Shown: positions 34,007 to 43,577, counted from the stretch's first letter. The stretch is DNA of 48,065 nt from Castellaniella sp041675725 (GCF_041675725.1 NZ_JBAYTI010000021.1:1-48065), one strand, 5' to 3'. The notes: generated by a model from the sequence alone, not told the origin. Translations and numbers: made by a program.

Positions 34007-34504
34007 ATGTCAACCCCCCTCTCCTGGCCCCTGGCCAACGAAGCCGCCACCCAAGATCTGGCGCGTCAACTGGCCATTCTGGTCTGCGGACGACACCCGG
34101 ACGTCCAGCAGTCAGGCGGGCGGATTCACCTGAAAGGCGAGCTGGGTGCCGGCAAAACCACCCTGGCGCGGGCCCTGTTGCGGGCAGCCGGTGTGCAAGG
34201 CCGTATCAAGAGTCCGAGCTATGCGCTTCTTGAAAGTTATAATGTTTCTAACTTATACTTCTATCACTTTGATTTTTATCGGTTTAGCGATGCGCACGAA
34301 TGGCGTGAAGCAGGCTTCGACGAACTGTTCGATGACCAGGCCGTCATCCTGATCGAATGGCCCGAACAGGCAGGCACCCGCCTGCCGCCCCCCGACCTGG
34401 ACATCCATCTGCAGTACACAGGGTTCGGGCGCCACGCCACACTCAGTGCCCACAGCAGCAAAGGACGACTATGGCTGACGCACCTGAACCCACCACAGGC
34501 ATGA
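34007..34504 (+). CDS. tsaE: tRNA threonylcarbamoyladenosine biosynthesis ATPase TsaE
   Basis: This 165-residue P-loop protein has Walker A GELGAGKTT (Lys50), the TsaE block IKSPSYALLESY, FYHFDFYRFSDAHEWREAG and VILIEWPEQ. It is the ATPase partner of TsaBD in making t6A37 of ANN-decoding tRNAs. The start MSTPLSW is chosen because upstream sequence lacks family character. A TAAAAT box at 33960-33965 may be its -10 element, but no good -35 was found. The gene overlaps amiC by 34 bases, a common arrangement in proteobacteria. Confidence 0.9.
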   Translation: MSTPLSWPLANEAATQDLARQLAILVCGRHPDVQQSGGRIHLKGELGAGKTTLARALLRAAGVQGRIKSPSYALLESYNVSNLYFYHFDFYRFSDAHEWREAGFDELFDDQAVILIEWPEQAGTRLPPPDLDIHLQYTGFGRHATLSAHSSKGRLWLTHLNPPQA

Positions 34505-35844
34505 CGCCCCCGGCAAGCCTGCGGCGGCGCAGGCTCATGGCAGGGGCCGGCACGCTGATGCTGCTGCCCGTACTGCCCCGCTTGGCGCAGGCCGCGACCA
34601 TCGTGGCCGTACGCACGTGGCCCGCCGACGAATACACCCGGGTAACGCTCGAAATGGACACCGAGCTCAAGGCCGAACATTTCACGCTCACCAATCCGCA
34701 CCGGCTGGTGGTGGACATCGACGGCCTGCAGCTCAAGGCGACCATCAATGACCTGGTCAACCGCATCAAGCCCAATGACCCCTACATTGCCAGCGTGCGC
34801 GTGGGGCAGAATCGCCCCAACGTGATCCGCCTGGTATTCGACCTCAAGCAGGACGTGGCGCCGCAGGTGTTCACGCTCAAGCCCATCGGCGAATATCAAT
34901 ACCGGCTGGTGCTGGACCTGTACCCCAAGGTGGCCCAGGATCCGCTCATGGCCCTGCTCAAGGACGCCGAGAACGACCCCCTGGCAGGGATCCTCGAGGA
35001 TCTGGCCCAACAGCAGGGCGCGGCCAAGGCATCCATTCCGCTGGCCGACGGCCAGGATCTGCCGGCACCGCCCGCCGCCAGGAGCCACAAAGCAGAACCG
35101 CCGCCGCCTGCGCGCCTGTCGCCGCCCCCCGCCGCCTCGCGCACCCGCCCGCTGCTCATCGCCCTGGACCCGGGTCACGGCGGCGAAGATCCGGGGGCCA
35201 TCGGCCGTCACGGTACCCGTGAAAAAGACGTGGTGCTGCAGATTGCCCAGCGCCTCAAGAAACTGATCGACGCACAACCCGACATGCGGGCCTATCTGAC
35301 GCGCGACCGCGATTACTTCGTGCCCCTGAACGTCCGCGTGCAAAAAGCCCGGCGCGTGAAGGCCGACCTGTTCATTTCCATCCATGCAGACGCTTGGATC
35401 AAGCCCACCGCCCGAGGGTCTTCGGTATGGGCCTTGTCACAGAACGGCGCCACCAGCGCCTCGGCCCGCTGGCTGGCGCAAAAGGAAAACGACGCCGATC
35501 TCATCGGGGGCGTGAACCTGGGCGCCCACAATGCACAGGTCGCCAAGGTGCTGCTCGACCTGTCTACGGGCGCGCAGATCAACGATTCGATCCGCGTCGG
35601 CACCCAGGTCCTGAACGAGATCGGCAAAATCAATACACTGCACAAGAACCGCATCGAGCGCGCCGGGTTTGCCGTGCTCAAGGCGCCCGACATCCCGTCG
35701 ATCCTGATCGAGACCGCCTTCATCAGCAACCCGGCAGAGGAAAAGCTGTTGCGCAGCGCCGCCCACCAGCAGCGCATCGCCCACGCCGTGCTCAACGGCG
35801 TCAAGGATTACTTCGCATCCACGGCCGCGCTGGCACGCACTTGA
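34471..35844 (+). CDS. amiC: N-acetylmuramoyl-L-alanine amidase AmiC-type
   Basis: This 457-residue protein has a twin-arginine-like signal (SLRRRRLMAGAGTLMLLPVL, then AQA), an AMIN domain (about 35-150, RTWPADEYTRVTLEMD), a proline-rich linker and an Amidase_3 domain. Zinc and catalytic residues are seen in IALDPGHGGEDPGAIG, ISIHADAW and SILIETAFISNP. It splits septal peptidoglycan during daughter-cell separation in the periplasm. AAGGA precedes the ATG 5 bases away, supporting this start, which lies inside the tsaE 3' end. Confidence 0.92.
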   Translation: MADAPEPTTGMTPPASLRRRRLMAGAGTLMLLPVLPRLAQAATIVAVRTWPADEYTRVTLEMDTELKAEHFTLTNPHRLVVDIDGLQLKATINDLVNRIKPNDPYIASVRVGQNRPNVIRLVFDLKQDVAPQVFTLKPIGEYQYRLVLDLYPKVAQDPLMALLKDAENDPLAGILEDLAQQQGAAKASIPLADGQDLPAPPAARSHKAEPPPPARLSPPPAASRTRPLLIALDPGHGGEDPGAIGRHGTREKDVVLQIAQRLKKLIDAQPDMRAYLTRDRDYFVPLNVRVQKARRVKADLFISIHADAWIKPTARGSSVWALSQNGATSASARWLAQKENDADLIGGVNLGAHNAQVAKVLLDLSTGAQINDSIRVGTQVLNEIGKINTLHKNRIERAGFAVLKAPDIPSILIETAFISNPAEEKLLRSAAHQQRIAHAVLNGVKDYFASTAALART

Positions 35845-35941
35845 TGGCCCGTGCGCTTCTGCTCGCGACCGCGCCCCTGAGCGCCCCGCCCCGGGCCGTG
35901 CGTGCGGCCGCGCACTGACCGGCCCCGCACCGTGCGCCCGA

Positions 35942-36583
35942 TCAGGACTGGCGTGGGCGGGCGTGCAGCAATTTCCAGAGCACGCCCAGGGCGGCCGGTA
36001 CCGCAGCCGCCGCCACGCCGACCAGCACGATGGTGTTCAGGTGATCTTTGATGATGGGCACGTTGCCGAAAAAAAAGCCCAGGGTGATCAGCCCGGCGAT
36101 CCAGAGTACGGCACCCAGGGCGTTATAGAGCTGGAACAGCCACCATTGCATCCCGGCCACCCCTGCGACAAATGGCGCAAACGTCCGGAACAGTGGCAGG
36201 AAGCGCGAGAGCACGATGGTCTTGCCACCGTGCTGCTCGTAGAACGCGTGTGTCCTGATCAGCGCCTTGCGATCGAGAAACCGGTAGTCGCGCGCAAAGA
36301 CCTTGGGCCCGATATAGTGACCCACGTGATAATTCACGGTATTGCCCAGGATCGCCGCAACGATCAGAATGCCGCCCAGCAGCACCGGATCCAGCAAGCC
36401 CGACGCCCCAAAGGCGCCGGCGATGAACAACAGCGAGTCACCGGGCAGAAAGGGCAGCACCACCAGCCCGGTCTCGCCAAAGATGATCCCGGCCAGGATC
36501 AGATAGATCCAGGCACCGTATTCGGCCACCCACACCCCCAATGACTGGTCGATATTCAAAATCAGCTGGAAAAACTCTGCCAT
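35942..36583 (-). CDS. DedA family membrane protein
   Basis: This 213-residue protein has four to five hydrophobic segments and the DedA/VTT blocks GETGLVVLPFLPGDSLLF, GNTVNYHVGHYIGPKVF and SRFLPLFRTFAPFVAGVAG with its conserved arginine. DedA proteins include undecaprenyl-phosphate and phospholipid translocases of the inner membrane. The ATG at 36581-36583 gives the usual N-terminus; an upstream GTG at 36628 would add 15 residues without family character. It is divergent from mutL, with a perfect TATAAT (36629-36634) in the shared gap. Confidence 0.88.
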   Translation of the reverse strand: MAEFFQLILNIDQSLGVWVAEYGAWIYLILAGIIFGETGLVVLPFLPGDSLLFIAGAFGASGLLDPVLLGGILIVAAILGNTVNYHVGHYIGPKVFARDYRFLDRKALIRTHAFYEQHGGKTIVLSRFLPLFRTFAPFVAGVAGMQWWLFQLYNALGAVLWIAGLITLGFFFGNVPIIKDHLNTIVLVGVAAAAVPAALGVLWKLLHARPRQS

Positions 36584-36663
36584 GGAAATGGATGGCCCCG
36601 TACCGGATGAATGAAACGCGCTGCTCACTATAATCGTTATCTGAAATCATTGCCTTTCGCCCT

Positions 36664-38526
36664 ATGTCACGACCCATTGCCCCCCTGCCCGATACCCTGA
36701 TCAGCCAGATCGCCGCCGGCGAAGTCATCGAGCGGCCCGCGTCGGTCCTGCGCGAACTGCTCGACAATGCACTGGACGCCGGCGCGCAAGCCATCGAAGT
36801 GCGGCTCGACGGCGGCGGGATACGGCGCATCGTGGTCACCGACGACGGCGCCGGCATTCCGCGCGACCAGCTCGCGCTGGCCCGGCAGCAGCACGCCACC
36901 AGCAAGATCGGCTCGCTGACCGAGCTCGAATCCGTCACCACCCTCGGGTTTCGGGGCGAAGCGCTGGCGTCGATTGCCTCGGTCGCCCAACTGACGCTCA
37001 CGTCGCGTACGGCCACTGAACCGCATGCCTGGCAGCTGGCCCCCGGGCAGACCCAGCCCGAACCGGCTGCCGGAGCGCTGGGCACCCGCATCGAGGTGCT
37101 TCAGCTGTTCGACGAGATCCCGGCCCGACGCAAGTTCCTGCGTGCCGAAGCCACAGAGTACGCCCATTGCCTGGACGTGATCGAGCGCATGGCGCTGGCG
37201 CATCCCGGCGTGGCGATCCGCGTGTTTCACAACGATCGCGCACAGCGCCACTGGCCCGCCACCGACCTGCCGGGGCGCCTGCACGACGTCCTGGGCGCAG
37301 ACTTCATGCAGCAGGGCGTACCGATTGCGGCCGAACAAGGCTTGGTGGCGCTGGATGGCGTCATCACGCGCCCCACGTTCGCACGCAATCGGGCGGATCG
37401 CCAATACTTGTACGTCAACGGTCGTCACGTACGCGATCGGATACTATCGCACGCCGTGCGCCAGGCCTACGCCGACGTACTCCACGGCGACCGGCAGCCC
37501 GCCTGGATCCTGTTCCTGACCCTGGATCCCAATACGGTCGACGTCAACGTGCACCCAGCCAAGCAGGAGGTGCGCTTTCGGGAAAGCGGTGCGTTGCACC
37601 GCTTCGTGGTGCAGAGCCTGAGCGCCGCGCTGGCGGGGCCGGGTGCGGCAGCCGGACAAGCCGGCGAAGACGCTGGCAACCAACGCCCCGACACGGCTGG
37701 CCTGGCTGTAAATCCCCCCCCGGCCGATCCTTCCGTCGCGCATCCACCCACGCCACGCCCTCTCGCGCCCGGCGCCTCAGAGCGTGGCGCCACGCAACCC
37801 CGTGCCACACCGGCCCCCTGGATACGCCCCCCGGTCCAGCAGCCCATGGCGCTGCACGAACCCACCGATCCCGACGGCTGGCAAAAGCTGTACCGGCCTC
37901 TGGAAAACACCCAAGCCACCACGGCGCACGAGGCCGCCACGGACCTGCCGTTGGGCATGGCATTGGGGCAGCTGCACGGCATCTACATCCTGGCTCAGAA
38001 CCGGGACGGGCTGGTCGTGGTCGACATGCATGCCGCCCATGAACGCATCGTGTACGAATCCCTGAAGCAAAAGCTCGACGAAGCGCCTTTGGCAGCCCAG
38101 GAACTGCTCGTCCCGGTGGTCATCGCCGTGGGCGAGGTCGCCGTTGCCCTGGCGCAAGAATACCAAGCCACCCTGCAAGGCCTGGGGTTGCGCCTGGCCG
38201 CGATGGGGCCGGGCTCGCTGGCGGTACGGGCCGTACCCGCCCTGCTGGCCGATGGCGACATCGAATCCCTGGCGCGCGGGGTGCTGGCCGACCTCGCCCA
38301 ATACGGCCAATCCGCGCACCTGACCGAACAGCGCAATGCCTTGCTGGCCACCATGGCCTGTCACGGCGCCGTACGCGCGCATCGCCGCCTGACCCTGGAA
38401 GAGATGAATGCCTTGCTGCGCCAGATGGAACGCACCGAGCGTGCCGGCCAATGCAATCACGGCCGCCCCACGTGGTTTCACTGGTCCCTGGGCGACCTCG
38501 ACAAACGCTTCATGCGGGGCCAATAA
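36664..38526 (+). CDS. mutL: DNA mismatch repair protein MutL
   Basis: This 620-residue protein has the GHKL ATPase motifs LRELLDNALDAGA, VTDDGAGIP and TLGFRGEALASIASV in the first 110 residues, and NVHPAKQEVRF closing the N-terminal domain. A proline-rich linker (about 325-400) follows. The C-terminal domain carries DMHAAHERIVYE, ACHGAVRAH and CNHGRP, the metal-binding motif set of endonuclease-type MutL, and ends DKRFMRGQ. It therefore probably nicks DNA itself, as in lineages without MutH. The gene is followed by miaA 3 bases later. Confidence 0.94.
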   Translation: MSRPIAPLPDTLISQIAAGEVIERPASVLRELLDNALDAGAQAIEVRLDGGGIRRIVVTDDGAGIPRDQLALARQQHATSKIGSLTELESVTTLGFRGEALASIASVAQLTLTSRTATEPHAWQLAPGQTQPEPAAGALGTRIEVLQLFDEIPARRKFLRAEATEYAHCLDVIERMALAHPGVAIRVFHNDRAQRHWPATDLPGRLHDVLGADFMQQGVPIAAEQGLVALDGVITRPTFARNRADRQYLYVNGRHVRDRILSHAVRQAYADVLHGDRQPAWILFLTLDPNTVDVNVHPAKQEVRFRESGALHRFVVQSLSAALAGPGAAAGQAGEDAGNQRPDTAGLAVNPPPADPSVAHPPTPRPLAPGASERGATQPRATPAPWIRPPVQQPMALHEPTDPDGWQKLYRPLENTQATTAHEAATDLPLGMALGQLHGIYILAQNRDGLVVVDMHAAHERIVYESLKQKLDEAPLAAQELLVPVVIAVGEVAVALAQEYQATLQGLGLRLAAMGPGSLAVRAVPALLADGDIESLARGVLADLAQYGQSAHLTEQRNALLATMACHGAVRAHRRLTLEEMNALLRQMERTERAGQCNHGRPTWFHWSLGDLDKRFMRGQ

Positions 38527-38529
38527 GGC

Positions 38530-39504
38530 ATGACCCAGGGCACGGCCGCACCCGTTCTTTGCCTGACGGGGCCCACCGCCTCGGGAAAGTCGGCCGCCGC
38601 GCTGGCCCTGGCCCAAGACTGGCCGATCGAGCTGATCGTCATGGACTCCGCCACCCTGTATCGGGGCATGGACATCGGCACGGCCAAGCCGAACGCCGCC
38701 GAACAGGCGCAGGTCCGACACCACCTGATCGATATCCTGGACCCCGCCGAACGCTATTCGGCCGCCCGATTCGCCGCCGATGCCGCGCGACTGATCACCG
38801 AGATCGAAGCACGCGGACGCATACCCCTGCTGTGTGGCGGCACCCTGCTCTACTGGAAAGCCCTGCGCGACGGCCTGCACGCGCTGCCCCAAGCCGACCC
38901 GCTGCTGCGCGCTGAATTGGATGCGCGCGCCCAGCGGCAGGGCTGGCCGGCCCTGCACGCCGAACTGGCCCGCGTCGACCCGGCCACTGCCGCCCGCCTG
39001 GCCCCCCACGACCGCCAGCGGCTGCAGCGTGCGCTGGAAATCTTTCATGCCAGTGGCCGGCCCATGAGCGACTGGCTGGCACAGCCGCCCCAGCCCTGGC
39101 TGCCCGGCCGGCGATTCATCACCATCAGCCTCGAGCCTGCGCGGCGCGATGTACTGCACGAACGCATCGCCCAGCGTTTCGATGACATGCTGCAAGCCGG
39201 GCTGGTGGCCGAGGTGCGGGCCCTGATGGCACGCCCCGACCTGAACCTTGGCTTGCCCGCCATGCGATGTGTCGGTTATCGGCAGCTATGGGCCCACCTG
39301 CTGGGCCGGATCCCCCTGCCCGAAGCGCGTGAACAGTCGATTGCCGCGACCCGCCAACTGGCCAAGCGACAGATGACCTGGCTGCGCGCGCTGCCCGGGC
39401 GACACCGTATCGACTGCCTGTCGGCAGATGGAACGACCCGGGTGAAGCAGGCGGTCGCCAAAGCGCTCACTGAGCCGCCGCCCCGATCCGCCGTCAGAGA
39501 ATGA
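38530..39504 (+). CDS. miaA: tRNA dimethylallyltransferase MiaA
   Basis: This 324-residue protein starts with the P-loop CLTGPTASGKSAAALALA and has VMDSATLYRGMDIGTAKP, LIDILDPAERYSAARF and the C-terminal block GYRQLWAHLLG. It transfers a dimethylallyl group to A37 of tRNAs reading UNN codons. It is coupled to mutL, as in many proteobacteria. Its last 11 bases overlap the converging purM gene. Confidence 0.94.
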   Translation: MTQGTAAPVLCLTGPTASGKSAAALALAQDWPIELIVMDSATLYRGMDIGTAKPNAAEQAQVRHHLIDILDPAERYSAARFAADAARLITEIEARGRIPLLCGGTLLYWKALRDGLHALPQADPLLRAELDARAQRQGWPALHAELARVDPATAARLAPHDRQRLQRALEIFHASGRPMSDWLAQPPQPWLPGRRFITISLEPARRDVLHERIAQRFDDMLQAGLVAEVRALMARPDLNLGLPAMRCVGYRQLWAHLLGRIPLPEAREQSIAATRQLAKRQMTWLRALPGRHRIDCLSADGTTRVKQAVAKALTEPPPRSAVRE

Positions 39505-40543
39505 CGGTCTGTGCCGCGTCCGGCCCGACAGCGGCGATCTCGCCCAACACGTGCACGGTTTCACCCTGGGCGCGCAGGGTCGTGGCGATCGCATCGGCCG
39601 CCGGGGCCTCGACCACCAGCACCATGCCGATGCCGCAATTGAAGACCCGCGCCATTTCGGCATCCGACACACGCCCTTGCGCCTGCAGCCACTGGAACAG
39701 CGCCGGGCGCGCCCACGCGTCGCCCCGCAGGTTCGCACACAGGCCTGGCTGCAGGATGCGCGGGATGTTTTCGAGCAGCCCCCCGCCGGTGATGTGCGCC
39801 AGGCCCTTGACGGCCCGCCCGTGGGCGGCCAGTGCGGCCAGCACCGCCCGCACATAAATGCGCGTGGGCGCCATGATGACGTCGGCCAGCGGGCGCCCCC
39901 CCAGGTCGTGCTCGGGCCGGGCGCCGGCGTGCTGGAGAATCTTGCGAATCAGCGAATACCCATTGGAATGCGCGCCGCTGGACGCCAGCCCCAGAACCGT
40001 GTCTCCGGGCGCGATGCTGAGGCCGTCGATGAGGGCGGATTTTTCCACGACCCCCACGGCAAAGCCGGCCAGGTCATATTCGCCCTCGGGATACATGCCG
40101 GGCATCTCGGCCGTCTCGCCCCCGATCAGGGCGCAACCCGCGAGTTCGCAACCCCGCGCCACCCCGGCCACCACCTGGGTCGCCACGTCCAGGGACAGCT
40201 TGCCGCAGGCGAAATAGTCGAGGAAATACAAGGGCTCGGCCCCCTGCACCAAAATGTCATTGACGCTCATCGCCACCAGGTCGATACCCACCGTCGCATG
40301 GCGCTGCCATTCGAACGCCAGGCGCAGTTTGGTCCCCACGCCGTCGGTGCCCGACACCAGGATCGGTTCGCGAATATCGCGGGGCAGCTCGAACAGGGCC
40401 CCGAATCCCCCGATGCCGGCCATGACGCCGGGGCGCAGGGTACGGGCCGCCAGCGGCTTGATGTGTTCGACCAGGGCCTCGCCGGCGTCGATGTCGACCC
40501 CCGCATCCCGATAGGTGAAGGAAGGTTTTGAGGTCTCTGTCAT
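39494..40543 (-). CDS. purM: Phosphoribosylformylglycinamidine cyclo-ligase PurM
   Basis: This 349-residue enzyme has FTYRDAGVDIDAGEALVEHI, ILVSGTDGVGTKLRLAFEW, GIDLVAMSVNDILVQGAEPL, CALIGGETAEMPGMY and LAHITGGGLLENIPRIL. It closes the imidazole ring of AIR in purine synthesis using ATP. The ATG at 40541-40543 gives the normal N-terminus; the frame continues upstream without family character. It is divergent from hda. No PerM-like permease gene separates the two here. Confidence 0.94.
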   Translation of the reverse strand: MTETSKPSFTYRDAGVDIDAGEALVEHIKPLAARTLRPGVMAGIGGFGALFELPRDIREPILVSGTDGVGTKLRLAFEWQRHATVGIDLVAMSVNDILVQGAEPLYFLDYFACGKLSLDVATQVVAGVARGCELAGCALIGGETAEMPGMYPEGEYDLAGFAVGVVEKSALIDGLSIAPGDTVLGLASSGAHSNGYSLIRKILQHAGARPEHDLGGRPLADVIMAPTRIYVRAVLAALAAHGRAVKGLAHITGGGLLENIPRILQPGLCANLRGDAWARPALFQWLQAQGRVSDAEMARVFNCGIGMVLVVEAPAADAIATTLRAQGETVHVLGEIAAVGPDAAQTVIL

Positions 40544-40686
40544 GATGGAAGCTGCCCGGCGGAAAGAAAGCCACGCGATATGTGAAGATATGAAGAAAAT
40601 GGCCGAATATGCCAGAATGCCTGTTTTCAGCCATGCTGGCCCTGATTTTACCTGACTGCGCGCCCGACCCGCGCGCGCCGAACCCC

Positions 40687-41397
40687 ATGTTGCAACAGCA
40701 GATCCTGGACATCCTGCAGGCCCCCGCCCCGACATTGGCCGGGTTCGTCGCCGGTCCGAATGCATCGGCGCTCGAAGCGGTGCGCGCCTTGCAGCCCGGC
40801 ACGCTCCTGTACGTGTGGGGCGGGCCAGGCAGCGGGCGCAGCCACCTGCTGCAGGCGCGCGCCAACCTGTCGGAGCCGGGCCAACCAGCGGGCCTGTTCG
40901 TTCCGGCCGCCCAGGCCGGGCAACGGCTGCCGGCGCTGGCCGATGTCGACACCCCGCTGCCCGCCGTGCTGATCGCCATCGACGACGTGCAGCATCTCGG
41001 CGCCGCCGCGCAAAGCGCCCTGTTCGGCCTCATCAACCGCTGGCGCACCGCCATGGGCACCCCCGGCGCCTTTAGCCTCCTGTGCGCGGGCGACTGCGCC
41101 CCCCGCATGCTGGCGCTGCGCGAAGATCTGCGCACCCGGCTGGCCTGGGGCCAGGTCATACGCCTCCAGCCGCTGTCGGACCAGGATCGCGCCCTGGCCC
41201 TGCAGGACCAGGCCGCCGCGCGAGGTGTCCCCCTGGGGCCCGAACTGCTGCAGTGGATCCTGACGCACCACGACAGGGACATGGGCCGCCTGATGGCGCT
41301 CATGGATGCCCTGGACCGGTATTCCCTGGCCCGCCACAGGGCCATCACCCTGCCGCTGCTCAAAGAGCTGCTGGCCCATTCTGCTCCACGCCCATGA
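40687..41397 (+). CDS. hda: DnaA regulatory inactivator Hda
   Basis: This 236-residue protein is a DnaA-paralogous AAA+ protein with MLQQQILDILQAPAPTLAGF at the start, the Walker A variant GGPGSGRSHLL (arginine in the usual lysine place, as seen in Hda proteins of this group), IAIDDVQHLG and a C-terminal lid ending LLKELLAHSA. It stimulates ATP hydrolysis by DnaA with the sliding clamp. The start is chosen for the QQQILDIL clamp-binding-like N-terminus; ATGs at 40609 and 40633 are possible alternatives. The stop overlaps the next ATG (ATGA). Confidence 0.85.
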   Translation: MLQQQILDILQAPAPTLAGFVAGPNASALEAVRALQPGTLLYVWGGPGSGRSHLLQARANLSEPGQPAGLFVPAAQAGQRLPALADVDTPLPAVLIAIDDVQHLGAAAQSALFGLINRWRTAMGTPGAFSLLCAGDCAPRMLALREDLRTRLAWGQVIRLQPLSDQDRALALQDQAAARGVPLGPELLQWILTHHDRDMGRLMALMDALDRYSLARHRAITLPLLKELLAHSAPRP

Positions 41398-42092
41398 CCC
41401 GTCATCTCGCCCTGTTCGATCTGGACCACACCCTGCTGCCCTTCGACAGCGATTACCAATGGGCCGAATTTCTCGCACGCACCGGGCGTGCAGGCGATCC
41501 GGACCAGGCGCGCGCGCGCAACGACGATCTCATGCGCCGCTACAACGAAGGCACGCTGAGCGCCGAGGAAGCCGCCGATTTCATGCTCGGCCTGCTGCGC
41601 CTGGGCACCGCCGACGAACTGGCGGCCTGGCATCGCGAGTACATGGACGAAGTGGTGCGACCGCGCCTGCTGCCACAGGCCCATGCCCTGGTGGACCAAC
41701 ACCGGGCCCGCGGCGCACTGTGCGCCATCGTCACGGCGACCAATGAATTCGTGACAGGCCCCATTGCCCAGGCCCTGGGCATCCAGCACCTGATCGCCAC
41801 CATCCCACAGCAGGACGCACGCGGCCGATATACCGGGCGAATCTCGGGCACGCCGAGCTTCAGCACCGGCAAAGTGCTGCGCGTGCATCAATGGCTGCAA
41901 ACACTCGATCGGCAACTGGAAGACTTCGATGAGACCTGGTTCTACAGCGACTCGATGAATGACCTGCCGCTGCTGGAGGTCGTGAGCCATCCCGTGGCCA
42001 CCAACCCCAGCGCCGCCCTGCGCGGCCTGGCTCGCGCACGCGGCTGGCGGGAACTCGACCTGTTTGCCGACCTGCAGGATGCCAAATCCTGA
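41394..42092 (+). CDS. HAD-IB family phosphatase (SerB-like)
   Basis: This 232-residue HAD hydrolase has motif I LALFDLDHTLLPFDSD, motif II VTATNEFV and motif III/IV TGKV followed by YSDSMNDLPLLEVVSHP. The helical cap corresponds to subfamily IB, which includes phosphoserine phosphatases and CicA-like proteins. The substrate is unknown. The ATGA overlap with hda fixes the start. The hda-HAD-pcnB-folK order is common in Burkholderiales. Confidence 0.88.
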   Translation: MTRHLALFDLDHTLLPFDSDYQWAEFLARTGRAGDPDQARARNDDLMRRYNEGTLSAEEAADFMLGLLRLGTADELAAWHREYMDEVVRPRLLPQAHALVDQHRARGALCAIVTATNEFVTGPIAQALGIQHLIATIPQQDARGRYTGRISGTPSFSTGKVLRVHQWLQTLDRQLEDFDETWFYSDSMNDLPLLEVVSHPVATNPSAALRGLARARGWRELDLFADLQDAKS

Positions 42093-42125
42093 GACGGAAG
42101 GCGCGCCCCCATTCGCTGGGCGGGG

Positions 42126-42157
42126 TTGACGAGGTACGCTGCCGAGGCTGGTAAAAT
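42126..42157 (+). promoter_or_regulatory. Candidate pcnB promoter with extended -10
   Basis: TTGACG (42126-42131) and an extended -10 TGGTAAAAT (hexamer 42152-42157) lie before pcnB. The 20-base spacer is long, but the TGn extension can compensate. The -10 hexamer ends only 7 bases before the ATG at 42165, so a transcript from it would have almost no leader. Confidence 0.45.
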
Positions 42158-42164
42158 ACGCGCC

Positions 42165-43577
42165 ATGCTTCAGCAGACCATACGCCATCTCGTCACTCGC
42201 CTGTTTGCCGGTCAACCATCGGGGCCCTTGCGCCTGTCGCAAGACCAGCACGGTATCGACCGGCGCCTGGTCTCGCGCCACGCGATCAAGGTATGCGAGG
42301 TCCTGCAGCAGAAAGGGTACGACGCCTATGTCGTGGGCGGTGCCGTGCGCGACCTGATCATCGGGCTCGCCCCCAAGGATTTCGACGTCGCCACCAACGC
42401 CACGCCGGCCCAGATCCGGCCGCTGTTCAGGCGCGCGCGCATCATAGGGCGGCGCTTCCAGCTGGTGCACGTGGTCTTCGGCCAGGAAGTCATAGAAACC
42501 TCCACCTTCCGCGCCGCATCACCCACCGGCCAGCCCACGGACGAGCACGGCCGCATCCTGCGCGACAATGAATTCGGCACCCACGAGGAAGACGCCGCCC
42601 GCCGGGACTTCACCATCAACGCGCTGTACTACGATCCTCTCAAGGAAGAAGTGATCGACTTCCACCACGGCGTGGCAGACCTCAAGAACCGCGTGGTGCG
42701 CATGATCGGCGACCCGGAAACACGGTACCGCGAAGATCCGGTGCGCATGCTGCGCGCCTTGCGGTTCAAGGCCAAACTGGGCGCCCGCATCGACCCGGCC
42801 ACGGCCGAGCCGATTACCCGCCTGGCCGCGCTCATCGAGCACGTACCCGCCTCGCGCCTGTTCGATGAAACGCTCAAGCTGCTCAGTTGCGGCCATGCCA
42901 TGGACTGCCTGCGCGAACTGCAGCAGGCGGGCCTGACCAAAAGCCTGATACCGGTCATCGATCACATATTCCAAGAAGAGCGCGACGAAGCCTTCGTGGA
43001 CATGGCACTGTCCCGCACCGATGCCCGGGTGCGTTCAGGCAAGACGGTCAGTCCGGGCTTTCTGTTCGCGGCCCTGTTGTGGCGCCCCGTCCACAAGCGC
43101 TGGCAAGAACAGGTGGCCCAAGGGGTGCAACGCAACGAAGCCCTTATTCAGGCCGCCGACGCGGTCATGGAAGAGCAACTGCATACGCTGGCCATACAGC
43201 GGCGCCATCAAGCGGACATGCGAGACATCTGGCTGATGCAGGCCCGCTTCGAGCGGGCCACGTTGCGCACCATCTGGCGTGTACTCGAACAGCCCCGTTT
43301 CCGCGCCGCAGTCGATTTTCTCCAGTTGCGCGCCGAGGCACGCGAAGTCGACAGTGTGCTGGCCCAATGGTGGATGGATCTGGCCAACAGCACGGACGAG
43401 CGCCGCACCCAAATGATCGAAGCCTGGCATGCCGGCCATGCCGGCAGCCGCAAGACGGGGCCTGGGCAGACGTCACGCCGGCGCCGACGCCCCAGCCGGC
43501 GCAAGGCGGCCGCCGCGGATCAGCCGGCGCATGCCGCCAGCAACGCTTCCGGCCCCCAGGGCATCGCATCCAGCTAA
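42165..43577 (+). CDS. pcnB: Poly(A) polymerase I PcnB
   Basis: This 470-residue nucleotidyltransferase has AYVVGGAVRDLIIGLAPKDF with the catalytic GG and DxD region, GRRFQLVHVVFGQE (PAP-type, not CCA-adding), RRDFTINALYYDP and RYREDPVRMLRALRFKAKLG. The C-terminus is strongly basic (TSRRRRRPSRRKAAAADQ), as in PcnB proteins, for RNA binding. It adds 3' A tails that promote RNA decay. No ribosome site is evident before the chosen ATG; E. coli pcnB is known to use an unusual start codon, so the start is provisional. Confidence 0.9.
   Translation: MLQQTIRHLVTRLFAGQPSGPLRLSQDQHGIDRRLVSRHAIKVCEVLQQKGYDAYVVGGAVRDLIIGLAPKDFDVATNATPAQIRPLFRRARIIGRRFQLVHVVFGQEVIETSTFRAASPTGQPTDEHGRILRDNEFGTHEEDAARRDFTINALYYDPLKEEVIDFHHGVADLKNRVVRMIGDPETRYREDPVRMLRALRFKAKLGARIDPATAEPITRLAALIEHVPASRLFDETLKLLSCGHAMDCLRELQQAGLTKSLIPVIDHIFQEERDEAFVDMALSRTDARVRSGKTVSPGFLFAALLWRPVHKRWQEQVAQGVQRNEALIQAADAVMEEQLHTLAIQRRHQADMRDIWLMQARFERATLRTIWRVLEQPRFRAAVDFLQLRAEAREVDSVLAQWWMDLANSTDERRTQMIEAWHAGHAGSRKTGPGQTSRRRRRPSRRKAAAADQPAHAASNASGPQGIASS

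Noticed and set aside
35845..35941. Short frame beginning at 35844 after amiC, or a GC-rich terminator in the gap
   Set aside because: The possible peptide is about 24 residues of low complexity with no ribosome site, and the GC-rich repeats are not followed by a T run.
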